Shown piece after piece: positions 1 through 7,019 of a DNA stretch of 10,587 bases. Made by a program: the position numbers and the translations under genes. Position 1 is the stretch's first letter. Every line of letters begins with the position of its first letter. This DNA is from an uncultured Lachnospiraceae bacterium. Lineage in GTDB: Bacteria > Bacillota > Clostridia > Lachnospirales > Lachnospiraceae. The stretch spans positions 1-10,587 of the forward strand of contig CANSYV010000022.1 in NCBI GenBank assembly GCA_947651335.1, given 5' to 3'. The notes below the pieces were generated by a model that saw only the letters and a list, made by a program, of their open reading frames with translations, was not told where the DNA came from and did not search any database.

Positions 1-64
1 TTATTTTAAAAATTTCTTTTTCCAAGATTTTTTTATTATCGTTACAAATTTTTATCTTTATGTC

Positions 65-92
65 TTGATTTTTTCAAAATATCTGTTATGAT
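65..92 (+). promoter_or_regulatory. Sigma-A-type promoter of the ygeX-arcC operon
   Basis: The -35 element is TTGATT (65-70) and the -10 element is TATGAT (87-92), separated by 16 bp. A TG dinucleotide at 84-85 gives an extended -10. Transcription would start near base 99 and leave a leader of about 40 nt, too short for a riboswitch. The first 64 bases are very AT-rich and show no gene. This is the only convincing promoter seen upstream of the four-gene block. An additional promoter before the window cannot be excluded. Confidence 0.6.
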
Positions 93-139
93 AGATTTAG
101 AACGAAGCAAAAACTAAATACAACTAAGGGGGTTTTACC

Positions 140-1381
140 ATGAGCAATACTGAAAACCATTTAAAATGGACATGGAACCACATTGCCAAAAGCGATGATA
201 AACAGGTTCAGAACATGTCTATGGAAGAAATGGCCAAGGCCAATAACTTCCATAAAAGTTTTCCTCAATATGAAGCAACACCTCTCACCCGCCTGTCAGG
301 ACTGGCGTCCTGTCTGGGACTGAAACGTCTCTATGTAAAGGATGAGTCCTACCGTTTCGGTCTGAATGCCTTCAAGGTGCTGGGCGGCTCCTATGCCATC
401 GCCAGATACATAGCCCAGCAGGTGGGAAAAGATATCAGTGAGATACCTTATCAGGTACTTACATCAGATAAGCTCAGGGAGGAATTCGGCCAGGCGACAT
501 TTTTTACAGCCACAGACGGCAACCACGGACGGGGCGTGGCCTGGGCAGCCAATAAACTGGGACAGAAATGTGTGGTGAGAATGCCGAAAGGAACCACTCA
601 GACCAGACTTATGAACATCGCAAAGGAAAACGCAGATGTTACTATAGAAGATCTGAACTATGACGACTGTGTCCGTCTGGCCGCAAAAGAAGCTGCACAG
701 ACAAAAAACGGCATTATGGTACAGGACACCGCGTGGGAAGGTTATGAAGAAATTCCCACCTGGATTATGCAGGGTTATGGGACACTTGCCCTGGAGGCAG
801 ACCAGCAGCTGCGAGATGATGGCTGCCGTCCCACCCACATTTTCATTCAGGCGGGTGTGGGTTCCCTGGCAGGGGCAGTAATCGGATTTTTCGCCAACCG
901 CTTCAAAGAAAACCCGCCCATTATGGTTGTGGTGGAAGCTGGCGCCGCAGACTGCCTGTACCGGTCCGCTGTGAAAGCAGACGGAAGCCGTGTGGATGTG
1001 ACTGGAGATATGCTCACGATCATGGCTGGCCTTGCCTGTGGGGAAGCTAATACCGTCTCCTGGGATATTTTAAGAAACCATGCAGACGCCTTCGTCTCCT
1101 GTCCAGACTGGGTAAGCGCCAACGGCACGCGTATCTACGGCTCTCCGGTGAAAGGCGACCCCCAGGTAATCTCTGGCGAATCTGGTTCTGTCACCCTGGG
1201 CCTAGTCCATGCGCTGATGACCAAACCCGAATACAAAGACCTGAAAGAAACCTTAAAATTAGATGAAAACGCAGAAGTCCTTCTGGTTTCCTCTGAGGGA
1301 GACACAGATCCTGAGCGTTACAGGGAAATCACCTGGGAAGGATTATGCGGAACTGATAAGGAGCCCTTTGCCGGCCTGTAA
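140..1381 (+). CDS. ygeX: Diaminopropionate ammonia-lyase (YgeX family)
   Basis: This is a cytoplasmic PLP-dependent enzyme that, by family, converts 2,3-diaminopropionate to pyruvate and two ammonia. The protein has 413 residues, close to the roughly 400 of E. coli YgeX. The PLP lysine is Lys79 in the N-A-F-K-V-L-G-G motif. The TDGNHG segment (125-130) and Asp196 in the QDTAWEGY segment match the acidic residues regarded as catalytic in this family. A glycine-rich phosphate-binding loop, QAGVGSLAGA, lies at 237-246. The ATG start is preceded by AAGGGGG (126-132) at a good 7-nt spacing. It is the first gene after the operon promoter. With ygeY, ygeW and arcC it fits the last carbon step of a purine/ureide catabolic route. 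Family assignment is very secure; the physiological source of the substrate is inferred from its neighbours. Confidence 0.97.
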   Translation: MSNTENHLKWTWNHIAKSDDKQVQNMSMEEMAKANNFHKSFPQYEATPLTRLSGLASCLGLKRLYVKDESYRFGLNAFKVLGGSYAIARYIAQQVGKDISEIPYQVLTSDKLREEFGQATFFTATDGNHGRGVAWAANKLGQKCVVRMPKGTTQTRLMNIAKENADVTIEDLNYDDCVRLAAKEAAQTKNGIMVQDTAWEGYEEIPTWIMQGYGTLALEADQQLRDDGCRPTHIFIQAGVGSLAGAVIGFFANRFKENPPIMVVVEAGAADCLYRSAVKADGSRVDVTGDMLTIMAGLACGEANTVSWDILRNHADAFVSCPDWVSANGTRIYGSPVKGDPQVISGESGSVTLGLVHALMTKPEYKDLKETLKLDENAEVLLVSSEGDTDPERYREITWEGLCGTDKEPFAGL

Positions 1382-1432
1382 GAAGAACAGTGATAAGATG
1401 AATATACCTATATAAATTTGGAGGAAAAGAAT

Positions 1433-2746
1433 ATGTTAGATTTTGAAAAAATAAAAAGTGCAGCCCAGAGTTATGAAAAAGATATGACCGCATTTCTCCG
1501 TGCCATCGTGAAAAATCCCGGAGAAAGCTGTGATGAGAAGGCGCATATCGACACCATCGCCGCTGAGATGAAAAAAGTAGGTTTCGATGAAGTGCAGATT
1601 GACCCTCAGGGAAATGTGATCGGATATATGGGAACTGGAAGCAGAATCATTGCTTACGACGCGCACATTGACACTGTGGGAATCGGAAATATTGAAAACT
1701 GGACGTTCGACCCCTATGAAGGCTACGAAAATGAGACAGAAATCGGCGGCCGGGGAGTATCTGACCAGTGCGGCGGCATTGTATCTTCTGTATACGGCGC
1801 CAAGATTATGAAAGATATGAACCTGATTCCCAAAGACTGCAGAATTATGGTAGTGGGAACTGTACAGGAAGAAGACTGTGACGGTCTGTGCTGGCAGTAC
1901 ATCATCAACGAAGATAAGGTCCGCCCGGAATTTGTAGTCTCCACAGAGCCCACCGACGGGGGTATTTACAGGGGCCAGAGAGGCCGTATGGAAATCCGCG
2001 TGGATGTGAAGGGCATCTCCTGCCACGGCTCCGCGCCGGAACGGGGAGACAATGCTATCTATAAAATGGCAGACATTCTTCAGGACATCCGCGCCTTAAA
2101 CGAAAACGATGCTGAAGATGCCACAGAAATCAAGGGTCTTGTGAAAATGCTGGACGCCAAATACAATCCGGACTGGGAAGAAGCCAGATTCCTGGGACGG
2201 GGTACTGTGACGGTTTCCCAGATTTTCTATACTTCACCCAGCCGCTGCGCCGTGGCTGACTCCTGCTCCATCTCTTTGGACCGCCGCATGACCTTTGGCG
2301 AAACCTGGGAGAGCTGCCTGGATGAAATCCGTGCCCTGCCAAATGTGAAGAAATACGGGGATGACGTGACTGTCTCCATGTACCACTATGACCGTCCGTC
2401 TTACACTGGATGCGTATACGAAATCGAATGCTACTTCCCCACATGGGCAATCCCCAAAGACCATAAGGTGACGAAAGCCCTGGAAGCAGCTTACAAGGGT
2501 CTCTACGGAGACAAACGCATCGGCGCCGCTGACACCCTGAAAATGCGCCAGGCACGGCCTCTGACTGACAAGTGGACGTTCTCCACTAACGGTGTTTCTA
2601 TTATGGGAAGAAACAACATCCCCTGCATCGGATTCGGACCAGGGGCAGAGGCACAGGCCCATGCGCCTAATGAAATGACCTGGAAGCAGGATCTGGTTAC
2701 CTGTGCGGCTGTGTATGCAGCATTGCCTTCAGAGTACTGCAAATAA
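1433..2746 (+). CDS. ygeY: YgeY-type M20 metallohydrolase (selenium-metabolism-linked)
   Basis: This is an M20-family zinc hydrolase of the YgeY subgroup, a marker of selenium-linked purine gene clusters. Seen metal-site candidates are His78 and Asp80 (AHID), Asp111 (VSDQ), Glu146-Glu147 (VQEED), Glu172 (STEP) and His410 near the C-terminus. The dimerisation-domain region contains [12 protein letters not shown] around 197-207. The true start is taken as ATG 1433 because GGAGG (1420-1424) sits 8 nt before it. An in-frame TTG at 1418 would overlap that ribosome binding site. The product is 437 residues. It follows ygeX after about 50 bp and is probably co-transcribed. The exact substrate is not established by sequence. 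Hydrolysis of a ureido or carbamoyl amide in a diureidopropionate-type intermediate is inferred from context. It could equally be described as a generic M20 deacylase or peptidase. Confidence 0.94.
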   Translation: MLDFEKIKSAAQSYEKDMTAFLRAIVKNPGESCDEKAHIDTIAAEMKKVGFDEVQIDPQGNVIGYMGTGSRIIAYDAHIDTVGIGNIENWTFDPYEGYENETEIGGRGVSDQCGGIVSSVYGAKIMKDMNLIPKDCRIMVVGTVQEEDCDGLCWQYIINEDKVRPEFVVSTEPTDGGIYRGQRGRMEIRVDVKGISCHGSAPERGDNAIYKMADILQDIRALNENDAEDATEIKGLVKMLDAKYNPDWEEARFLGRGTVTVSQIFYTSPSRCAVADSCSISLDRRMTFGETWESCLDEIRALPNVKKYGDDVTVSMYHYDRPSYTGCVYEIECYFPTWAIPKDHKVTKALEAAYKGLYGDKRIGAADTLKMRQARPLTDKWTFSTNGVSIMGRNNIPCIGFGPGAEAQAHAPNEMTWKQDLVTCAAVYAALPSEYCK

Positions 2747-2874
2747 AGGGTCATGAGTTCATGAGTCACGGGTTTGGGCAGAAGAAACTCTGGCTATGAA
2801 GCTTCCAGGCCCATGCGGCAGCGATAATAAAAGGATTATATAATTAAAAAATTAAAATTTGGGAGGATTTTTAT
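2747..2874 (+). other. ygeY-ygeW spacer with 8-bp tandem repeat and isolated TATAAT
   Basis: This is a 128-bp gap between otherwise closely spaced operon genes. It starts with two perfect tandem copies of TCATGAGT (2751-2766). It contains a possible weak stem pairing 2776-2784 with 2802-2812. A TATAAT hexamer lies at 2839-2844 with no recognisable -35 at the right distance. GGGAGG (2861-2866), 8 nt before the ATG, is the ygeW ribosome binding site. No coding potential is seen. An internal promoter is possible but weakly supported. Confidence 0.35.
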
Positions 2875-4068
2875 ATGAAAACATTACAGAGCTATATTGA
2901 TAAATTGAACGCATTGAATTTTAAAAATATGTACAACGGCGACTTTTTCCTTACATGGGAGAAGACTGACGACGAGATCCAGGCAGTGTTTACCCTGGCA
3001 GATGCGCTGCGTTATATGAGGGAAAATAACATTTCTACTAAAGTTTTTGAAAGCGGCCTGGGGATTTCTCTGTTCCGGGATAATTCTACCCGTACCCGTT
3101 TTTCTTTCGCCTCTGCCTGCAACCTTCTGGGACTGGAAGTGCAGGATCTGGACGAGGGAAAATCCCAGGTGGCCCACGGAGAGACTGTCCGTGAAACAGC
3201 CAACATGATCTCCTTCATGGCTGATGTAATCGGTATCCGGGATGATATGTATATTGGAAAGGGAAACACCTATATGCATGAAGTGGTGGACGCTGTTACC
3301 CAGGGAAACAAGGACGGCATCCTGGAGCAGAAGCCCACGCTGGTGAATCTCCAGTGCGATATCGACCACCCCACACAGGCAATGGCAGATATGCTGCATA
3401 TTATCCATGAATTTGGCGGCGTGGAGAATCTGAAAGGCAAAAAGCTGGCCATGACCTGGGCCTACTCTCCGTCTTACGGCAAGCCCCTGTCTGTTCCCCA
3501 GGGAATCATCGGACTGATGACACGTTTCGGTATGGATGTGGTGCTGGCCCATCCCGAAGGCTATGAGATTTTCCCGGAAGTGGAAGAAGTGGCCGCGAAA
3601 AATGCCGCAAAATCAGGAGGTTCCTTCGCCAAGACCAACAGCATGGCAGAGGCCTTCAAAGATGCTGATATTGTATATCCCAAGAGCTGGGCTCCTTTTG
3701 CCGCTATGGAAAAACGAACCGTGCTTTACGGAAACGGCGACACAGACGGCATCAACGCTCTGGAAAAAGGGCTGCTGGCACAAAATGCCCAGCATAAAGA
3801 CTGGGCCTGCACAGAGGAACTGATGCGCACCACAAGAGATGGAAAAGCATTGTATATGCACTGCCTGCCTGCAGACATTACAGGTGTAAGCTGCGAGGCC
3901 GGAGAGGTAGACGCATCGGTATTTGACCGTTACAGAACTCCTCTGTATAAAGAGGCCAGCTTCAAACCTTATATCATCGCAGCCATGATTTTCCTGGCAA
4001 AATTTGCCGACCCGGCTGACATTCTCAAGAAACTGGAAGCCAAAGGAATGCCCAGGGTATTCAAATAA
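2875..4068 (+). CDS. ygeW: YgeW-type carbamoyltransferase
   Basis: This is a knotted transcarbamylase-fold protein of the YgeW family, with 397 residues against about 396 in E. coli. The carbamoyl-phosphate-binding STRTR motif is at 71-75. The DHPTQ motif is at 164-168 and the HCLP motif at 329-332. The second domain has a family-specific segment, MTWAYSPSYGKPLS (193-206), in place of the ornithine-binding SMG region of true ornithine transcarbamylase. A role in arginine synthesis is therefore unlikely. By context it would run in the phosphorolytic direction, passing a carbamoyl group from a ureido compound to phosphate so that the adjacent carbamate kinase can make ATP. The identity of that ureido substrate is inferred, not shown. 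The start is supported by GGGAGG 8 nt upstream. Confidence 0.95.
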   Translation: MKTLQSYIDKLNALNFKNMYNGDFFLTWEKTDDEIQAVFTLADALRYMRENNISTKVFESGLGISLFRDNSTRTRFSFASACNLLGLEVQDLDEGKSQVAHGETVRETANMISFMADVIGIRDDMYIGKGNTYMHEVVDAVTQGNKDGILEQKPTLVNLQCDIDHPTQAMADMLHIIHEFGGVENLKGKKLAMTWAYSPSYGKPLSVPQGIIGLMTRFGMDVVLAHPEGYEIFPEVEEVAAKNAAKSGGSFAKTNSMAEAFKDADIVYPKSWAPFAAMEKRTVLYGNGDTDGINALEKGLLAQNAQHKDWACTEELMRTTRDGKALYMHCLPADITGVSCEAGEVDASVFDRYRTPLYKEASFKPYIIAAMIFLAKFADPADILKKLEAKGMPRVFK

Positions 4069-4088
4069 GAAAGAGTCAATTACACCCT

Positions 4089-4139
4089 CCCATGCGGGAA
4101 GGAACGGGCCCGCCTCCTTGTCCGTTCTTCCGGCATGGG
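4089..4139 (+). promoter_or_regulatory. Long stem-loop in the arcC leader with anti-Shine-Dalgarno loop
   Basis: The arms 4089-4107 and 4122-4139 pair over 17 base pairs, with one mismatch and one bulged G. The 14-nt loop (4108-4121) contains CTCCTT (4114-4119), the exact complement of AAGGAG in the arcC ribosome binding site (4148-4153). There is no U-run after the stem, so this is not an intrinsic terminator. It may stabilise an mRNA end or modulate arcC translation through a loop-RBS pairing. The structure is seen in the sequence; the function is inference. Confidence 0.5.
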
Positions 4140-4158
4140 AAGGAATAAAGGAGAAAAC

Positions 4159-5103
4159 ATGAATAAGAAAAAAAGAGTGGTACTGGCTCTGGGCGGCAAT
4201 GCCCTGGGCAATACTCTGCCGGAACAGATGGCAGCTGTGAAAATCACAGCCAAAGCCATTGCAGACCTGATTGAAGAAGGCTGTGAAATCGTTATCACCC
4301 ATGGAAACGGGCCCCAGGTGGGAATGGTGAACAACGCCATGATCGCGCTGACCCATGAAAATCCCAAACAGCCCAACACACCTCTGTCCGTATGTGTAGC
4401 CATGAGCCAGGCTTACATCGGCTATGATCTGCAGAACGCCCTGCGGGAAGAACTCTTAAACCGTAACATGCCGGAGATTCCTGTGGCCACCATGATCACA
4501 CAGATCCGGGTGGACGAAAACGACCCTGCCTTCCAGAGTCCCTCCAAGCCCATCGGTGAATTCGTGGACGCCCAGCAGGCAAAGGCAATGGAAGAAAAAT
4601 ATCATTACATTATGAAAGAAGATTCCGGCAGAGGATACCGCCGGGTGGTGGCGTCTCCGAAACCGGTAGAAATCATTGAAATCGGCACCATCCGCACCAT
4701 GGTGGACGCCGGAAATCTGGTAATCGCCTGCGGCGGAGGGGGAATCCCTGTTATCCGCCAGGGCAATCACTTAAAAGGCGCCAGCGCCGTTATTGACAAA
4801 GACTTCGCCAGCTGCCTGCTGGCAAAGGAACTGGACGCCGACTATCTGATCATCCTCACGGCAGTGGAAAAAGCCGCCATCCATTTCGGAACAGACAAAG
4901 AACAGTGGTTAAGCGACGTGTCTGTGGAGGAAGCCAATCAATATATCCAGGAAGGCCACTTCGCCGCAGGGTCCATGCTGCCTAAAGTGCAGGCAGCCAC
5001 AGACTTCGCAGCCTCCCGTCCGGGACGCACCGCCCTGATCACCCTGCTGGAAAAATCCAGAGATGCCATTCAGGGGAAAACCGGGACTATGTTTCACGCA
5101 TAA
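4159..5103 (+). CDS. arcC: Carbamate kinase
   Basis: Carbamate kinase catalyses carbamoyl phosphate + ADP to carbamate + ATP. The product has 314 residues, the standard length. Family motifs are the N-terminal LALGGNALG (9-17), the THGNGPQVG loop (48-56), the CGGGGIPV loop (191-198), the VIDKDFAS segment (211-218) and GSMLPKV (271-277). The start is ATG 4159, with AAAGGAG (4147-4153) 5 nt upstream. An earlier in-frame ATG at 4135 lies inside the leader hairpin and lacks a ribosome binding site. It is the last gene of the operon and directly follows ygeW, which by family produces or consumes carbamoyl phosphate. No arginine deiminase or catabolic ornithine transcarbamylase lies nearby. A role in ureide or purine catabolism (the E. 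coli yqeA position) is thus more likely than the arginine deiminase pathway. Confidence 0.96.
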   Translation: MNKKKRVVLALGGNALGNTLPEQMAAVKITAKAIADLIEEGCEIVITHGNGPQVGMVNNAMIALTHENPKQPNTPLSVCVAMSQAYIGYDLQNALREELLNRNMPEIPVATMITQIRVDENDPAFQSPSKPIGEFVDAQQAKAMEEKYHYIMKEDSGRGYRRVVASPKPVEIIEIGTIRTMVDAGNLVIACGGGGIPVIRQGNHLKGASAVIDKDFASCLLAKELDADYLIILTAVEKAAIHFGTDKEQWLSDVSVEEANQYIQEGHFAAGSMLPKVQAATDFAASRPGRTALITLLEKSRDAIQGKTGTMFHA

Positions 5104-5129
5104 AGTATGAATTCATATCCGTGTCTGCA

Positions 5130-5161
5130 AATCACCCATCTGATTGATGGGTGATTTTTTT
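5130..5161 (+). terminator. Intrinsic terminator of the ygeX-arcC operon
   Basis: A perfect 11-bp stem is formed by AATCACCCATC (5130-5140) and GATGGGTGATT (5146-5156). It closes a TGATT loop and is followed by a T-run reaching 5161. It lies 26 bp after the arcC stop. On the minus strand the same stem has no downstream T-run, so it should act mainly on plus-strand transcription. The hairpin and T-run also encode the final nine residues of the convergent yqeC gene. Confidence 0.92.
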
Positions 5162-5908
5162 CAGTGGAAATGACGTCACAAGCATTTTAACATCATTCCA
5201 TTCCTTCAAAGCACTCCAGATTTCCACAGCCATCTCACACCTCTGCCGGTTATCCGCCTTGTTTAAAACCACCACATACTCCATATCCCGGCCCACTCCT
5301 TTCCTGCCCGCAGCCGGGCTCTCGGCCAGCAGGGCTATGTCCCTGGGTTCCAGCACATCTTTGGGACATTTGCCCAGAAATCCGGCCATGAGCTCCGGGC
5401 GGAAAGCTGTTTCCCCAATCCTCTTTCCCACTGCATCCAGACCATATACCGACAGGACACAGGTTGTCTGCGGCAGAACCACAGGCTCGTGGGCAGCCGG
5501 AATTTTCACCGGAAGCATCCTGGCCCCGTCTGATTCGATTAAAACGGGACAGGGAAGCCCAAGAACCTGCCTCAAGATATTCTCAGGGAGAATCCCTGCC
5601 CTTCCTTTATGGGCTTTTCCCCCGGTAAATACCCACCCTTCCCGTTCCAGAATGTCTGTAAGCTCCTCCATATCCGGACTTTCTATAAAAGCAGGGGAAT
5701 CTTCTTTTAATATATGCGTGGTGGTGGTCACAACCGGCTTCCTCCCCTGCATTCGATACTCTGCCGCCAGTGCTCTCAGCAGTGAGGTTTTTCCCCCTGC
5801 GCCCACCGCCGCTATCCTGGGTTTCCTGTCTCTGCCGCCGTGAAGCTTCAGCGCCTCCAGCAGTGAATGATATGGTATCATTTTCCCGTCTTTGATTTCA
5901 GCAATCAT
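5132..5908 (-). CDS. yqeC: Selenium-dependent hydroxylase accessory protein YqeC
   Basis: This is a P-loop protein of the YqeC family, thought to help mature selenium-dependent molybdenum hydroxylases such as selenium-containing xanthine dehydrogenase. The protein has 258 residues. The Walker A loop GAGGKTS is at 36-42, TTTTHI at 61-66, ESDGA at 125-129 and a G-protein-like NKAD at 216-219. The ATG start has AAGGGG (plus-strand 5918-5923) 9 nt upstream. The gene is monocistronic and convergent with arcC, with the stops 28 bp apart. In E. coli yqeB and the MocA homologue ygfJ flank yqeC; neither is in this window. Its presence implies that the organism makes a labile-selenium hydroxylase encoded elsewhere. 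That is inference from the family's distribution. The biochemical activity of YqeC itself is not well defined. Confidence 0.91.
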   Translation of the reverse strand: MIAEIKDGKMIPYHSLLEALKLHGGRDRKPRIAAVGAGGKTSLLRALAAEYRMQGRKPVVTTTTHILKEDSPAFIESPDMEELTDILEREGWVFTGGKAHKGRAGILPENILRQVLGLPCPVLIESDGARMLPVKIPAAHEPVVLPQTTCVLSVYGLDAVGKRIGETAFRPELMAGFLGKCPKDVLEPRDIALLAESPAAGRKGVGRDMEYVVVLNKADNRQRCEMAVEIWSALKEWNDVKMLVTSFPLKKITHQSDG

Positions 5909-5940
5909 ATACCGATTCCCCTTTTTTCCTTTTGACAGCT

Positions 5941-5971
5941 ATTATAACACACAGTTCTTACCGCGTGTCTG
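5941..5971 (-). promoter_or_regulatory. yqeC promoter (extended -10)
   Basis: On the minus strand a perfect TATAAT lies at 5941-5946. It is preceded by TGT, giving an extended -10. The best -35 is CAGACA (5966-5971) at a long 19-bp spacing, so the extended -10 probably carries the activity. Transcription would begin near 5934, a short distance before the ribosome binding site at 5918-5923. Confidence 0.5.
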
Positions 5972-6084
5972 AAAATTCATCTGCTCATTGGAATTCATAC
6001 GCAGTGAAGCACCACGGTCTCCATTGACACAGCAGATTCTCCATGTTAGATTATAGATACATCAGCATGTGTCTGAATAATCAT
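5965..6084. repeat. Imperfect 16-bp direct repeat in the yqeC/hydrolase divergent region
   Basis: Two copies (5965-5980 and 6069-6084) start GTGTCTGAA and end TCAT, matching at 14 of 16 positions with a 104-bp offset. One overlaps the yqeC -35 region and the other lies just after the predicted start of the hydrolase transcript. The second copy also contains a dyad, TGAAT (6074-6078) with ATTCA (6083-6087). This could be a shared regulator site or chance similarity. Confidence 0.3.
6024..6052 (+). promoter_or_regulatory. Promoter of the MBL-fold hydrolase gene
   Basis: A perfect TTGACA (6024-6029), a 17-bp spacer and TAGATT (6047-6052) with an upstream TG extension (6044-6045) form a good sigma-A promoter. 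Transcription would begin near 6059 and leave a leader of about 65 nt. Confidence 0.65.
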
Positions 6085-6124
6085 TCACGCTCCAAAAACT
6101 GAAAAAGGATTGAAAAACAAAGCC

Positions 6125-6937
6125 ATGAAAGCAACCATACTTATTGACAATCTGACAAAGGGAGCCCTGGTTCCAGAGTGGGGGCTCTCCATATACATTG
6201 AATACAACGGACATAAAATCCTGCTGGACACCGGTGCTTCCGGACGTTTTGCCAGAAATGCAGAAAACCTGGGCATTGACCTTGCCAGTGTGGAACTGGG
6301 CGTTCTCTCCCACGCCCATTATGACCACGCAGACGGCATGGCGGCTTTTTTCGCCCGCAATGCACACGCCCCCTTCTATCTCAGAGCAGGCTCAGCCGAA
6401 AACTGCTATGGAAAACGGTGGATTTTCCACAAATATATTGGTATCCGCCGGGGATTCCTGGAAAAGTATAAGGACCGGATACACTACACAAGTGACCATA
6501 CCCAGATACTCCCAGGCGTAAGCCTTCTCTCCCACCGCACCAAGGGACTGGAAGCGTATGGAAGAAAAAACCACCTGTACATCCGCCAAAACGGAAAATA
6601 TCTGCCGGATTCTTTTCAACACGAACAGAGCCTGATTTTCCATACGGAAAAAGGCCTTGCCATATTCAGCAGCTGTTCCCACGCCGGGGCAGACCATATT
6701 ATAGAGGAAGTACAGGAAGCATATCCCAAAGAGAATATCTGCGCAATGGCTGGCGGCTTCCACCTCTATCGCGCCTCCCCCGAAGATGTCCGCGCTCTCG
6801 CCCGTAAACTCCGAAAGGCCGGGATCGGGAACATATATACAGGCCACTGCACCGGGAGTGAGGCATTTGAAATTCTGCGGGACGAACTGGGGAAACAGGC
6901 TGCGCAGATTTATACGGGAATGGAGATTGTGATTTGA
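6125..6937 (+). CDS. MBL-fold metallo-hydrolase (COG1237-like)
   Basis: This is a metallo-beta-lactamase-fold metal-dependent hydrolase of 270 residues, presumably cytoplasmic since no signal peptide is seen. The metal ligands are Asp35-region LLDTG (33-37), the HAHYDH motif (63-68), His186 (SSCSH), His213 in GGFHL and His241 in TGHC. The GGFH and GHCTG motifs match the COG1237 group, which includes proteins annotated as methanopterin-pathway RFA-P-synthase-like hydrolases. The true substrate cannot be told. ATG 6125 is chosen because MKATILIDN is a typical family N-terminus. An AAAAAGGA tract (6102-6109) lies 15 nt upstream, unusually far. An in-frame TTG at 6110 abuts that tract with no spacing and is less likely. 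The gene is divergent from yqeC with its own promoter, and a functional link to selenium/molybdenum metabolism is only a possibility. Confidence 0.92.
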   Translation: MKATILIDNLTKGALVPEWGLSIYIEYNGHKILLDTGASGRFARNAENLGIDLASVELGVLSHAHYDHADGMAAFFARNAHAPFYLRAGSAENCYGKRWIFHKYIGIRRGFLEKYKDRIHYTSDHTQILPGVSLLSHRTKGLEAYGRKNHLYIRQNGKYLPDSFQHEQSLIFHTEKGLAIFSSCSHAGADHIIEEVQEAYPKENICAMAGGFHLYRASPEDVRALARKLRKAGIGNIYTGHCTGSEAFEILRDELGKQAAQIYTGMEIVI

Positions 6938-7019
6938 CTATATTTTCTCCAGCTCAGCGGCAAAAATGAACATTCATAAAATATTTCACCCAATATCATG
7001 GAGGAAGTGCATATATCCA

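Noticed and set aside
93..139. Purine riboswitch in the ygeX leader
   Set aside because: The predicted leader is about 40 nt, too short for the aptamer, and no paired three-way-junction pattern is seen.
1418..1432. TTG start giving a five-residue longer YgeY
   Set aside because: The TTG overlaps the GGAGG ribosome binding site that serves ATG 1433.
2884..3552. 222-residue minus-strand ORF opposite ygeW
   Set aside because: Shadow of the conserved ygeW frame; no recognisable domain or promoter.
4135..4158. Upstream ATG giving an eight-residue longer carbamate kinase
   Set aside because: It lies in the leader stem without a ribosome binding site; ATG 4159 has AAAGGAG at good spacing and matches the family N-terminus.
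3613..4356. 247-residue minus-strand ORF opposite ygeW/arcC
   Set aside because: It is antisense to two clearly recognised genes and their leader, has no family resemblance, and is Cys/His/Phe-rich as expected for a reverse-complement shadow.
5151..5843. 230-residue plus-strand ORF opposite yqeC
   Set aside because: yqeC shows P-loop and NKAD motifs in the opposite frame; this ORF has low-complexity Ser/Pro composition and begins inside the arcC terminator.
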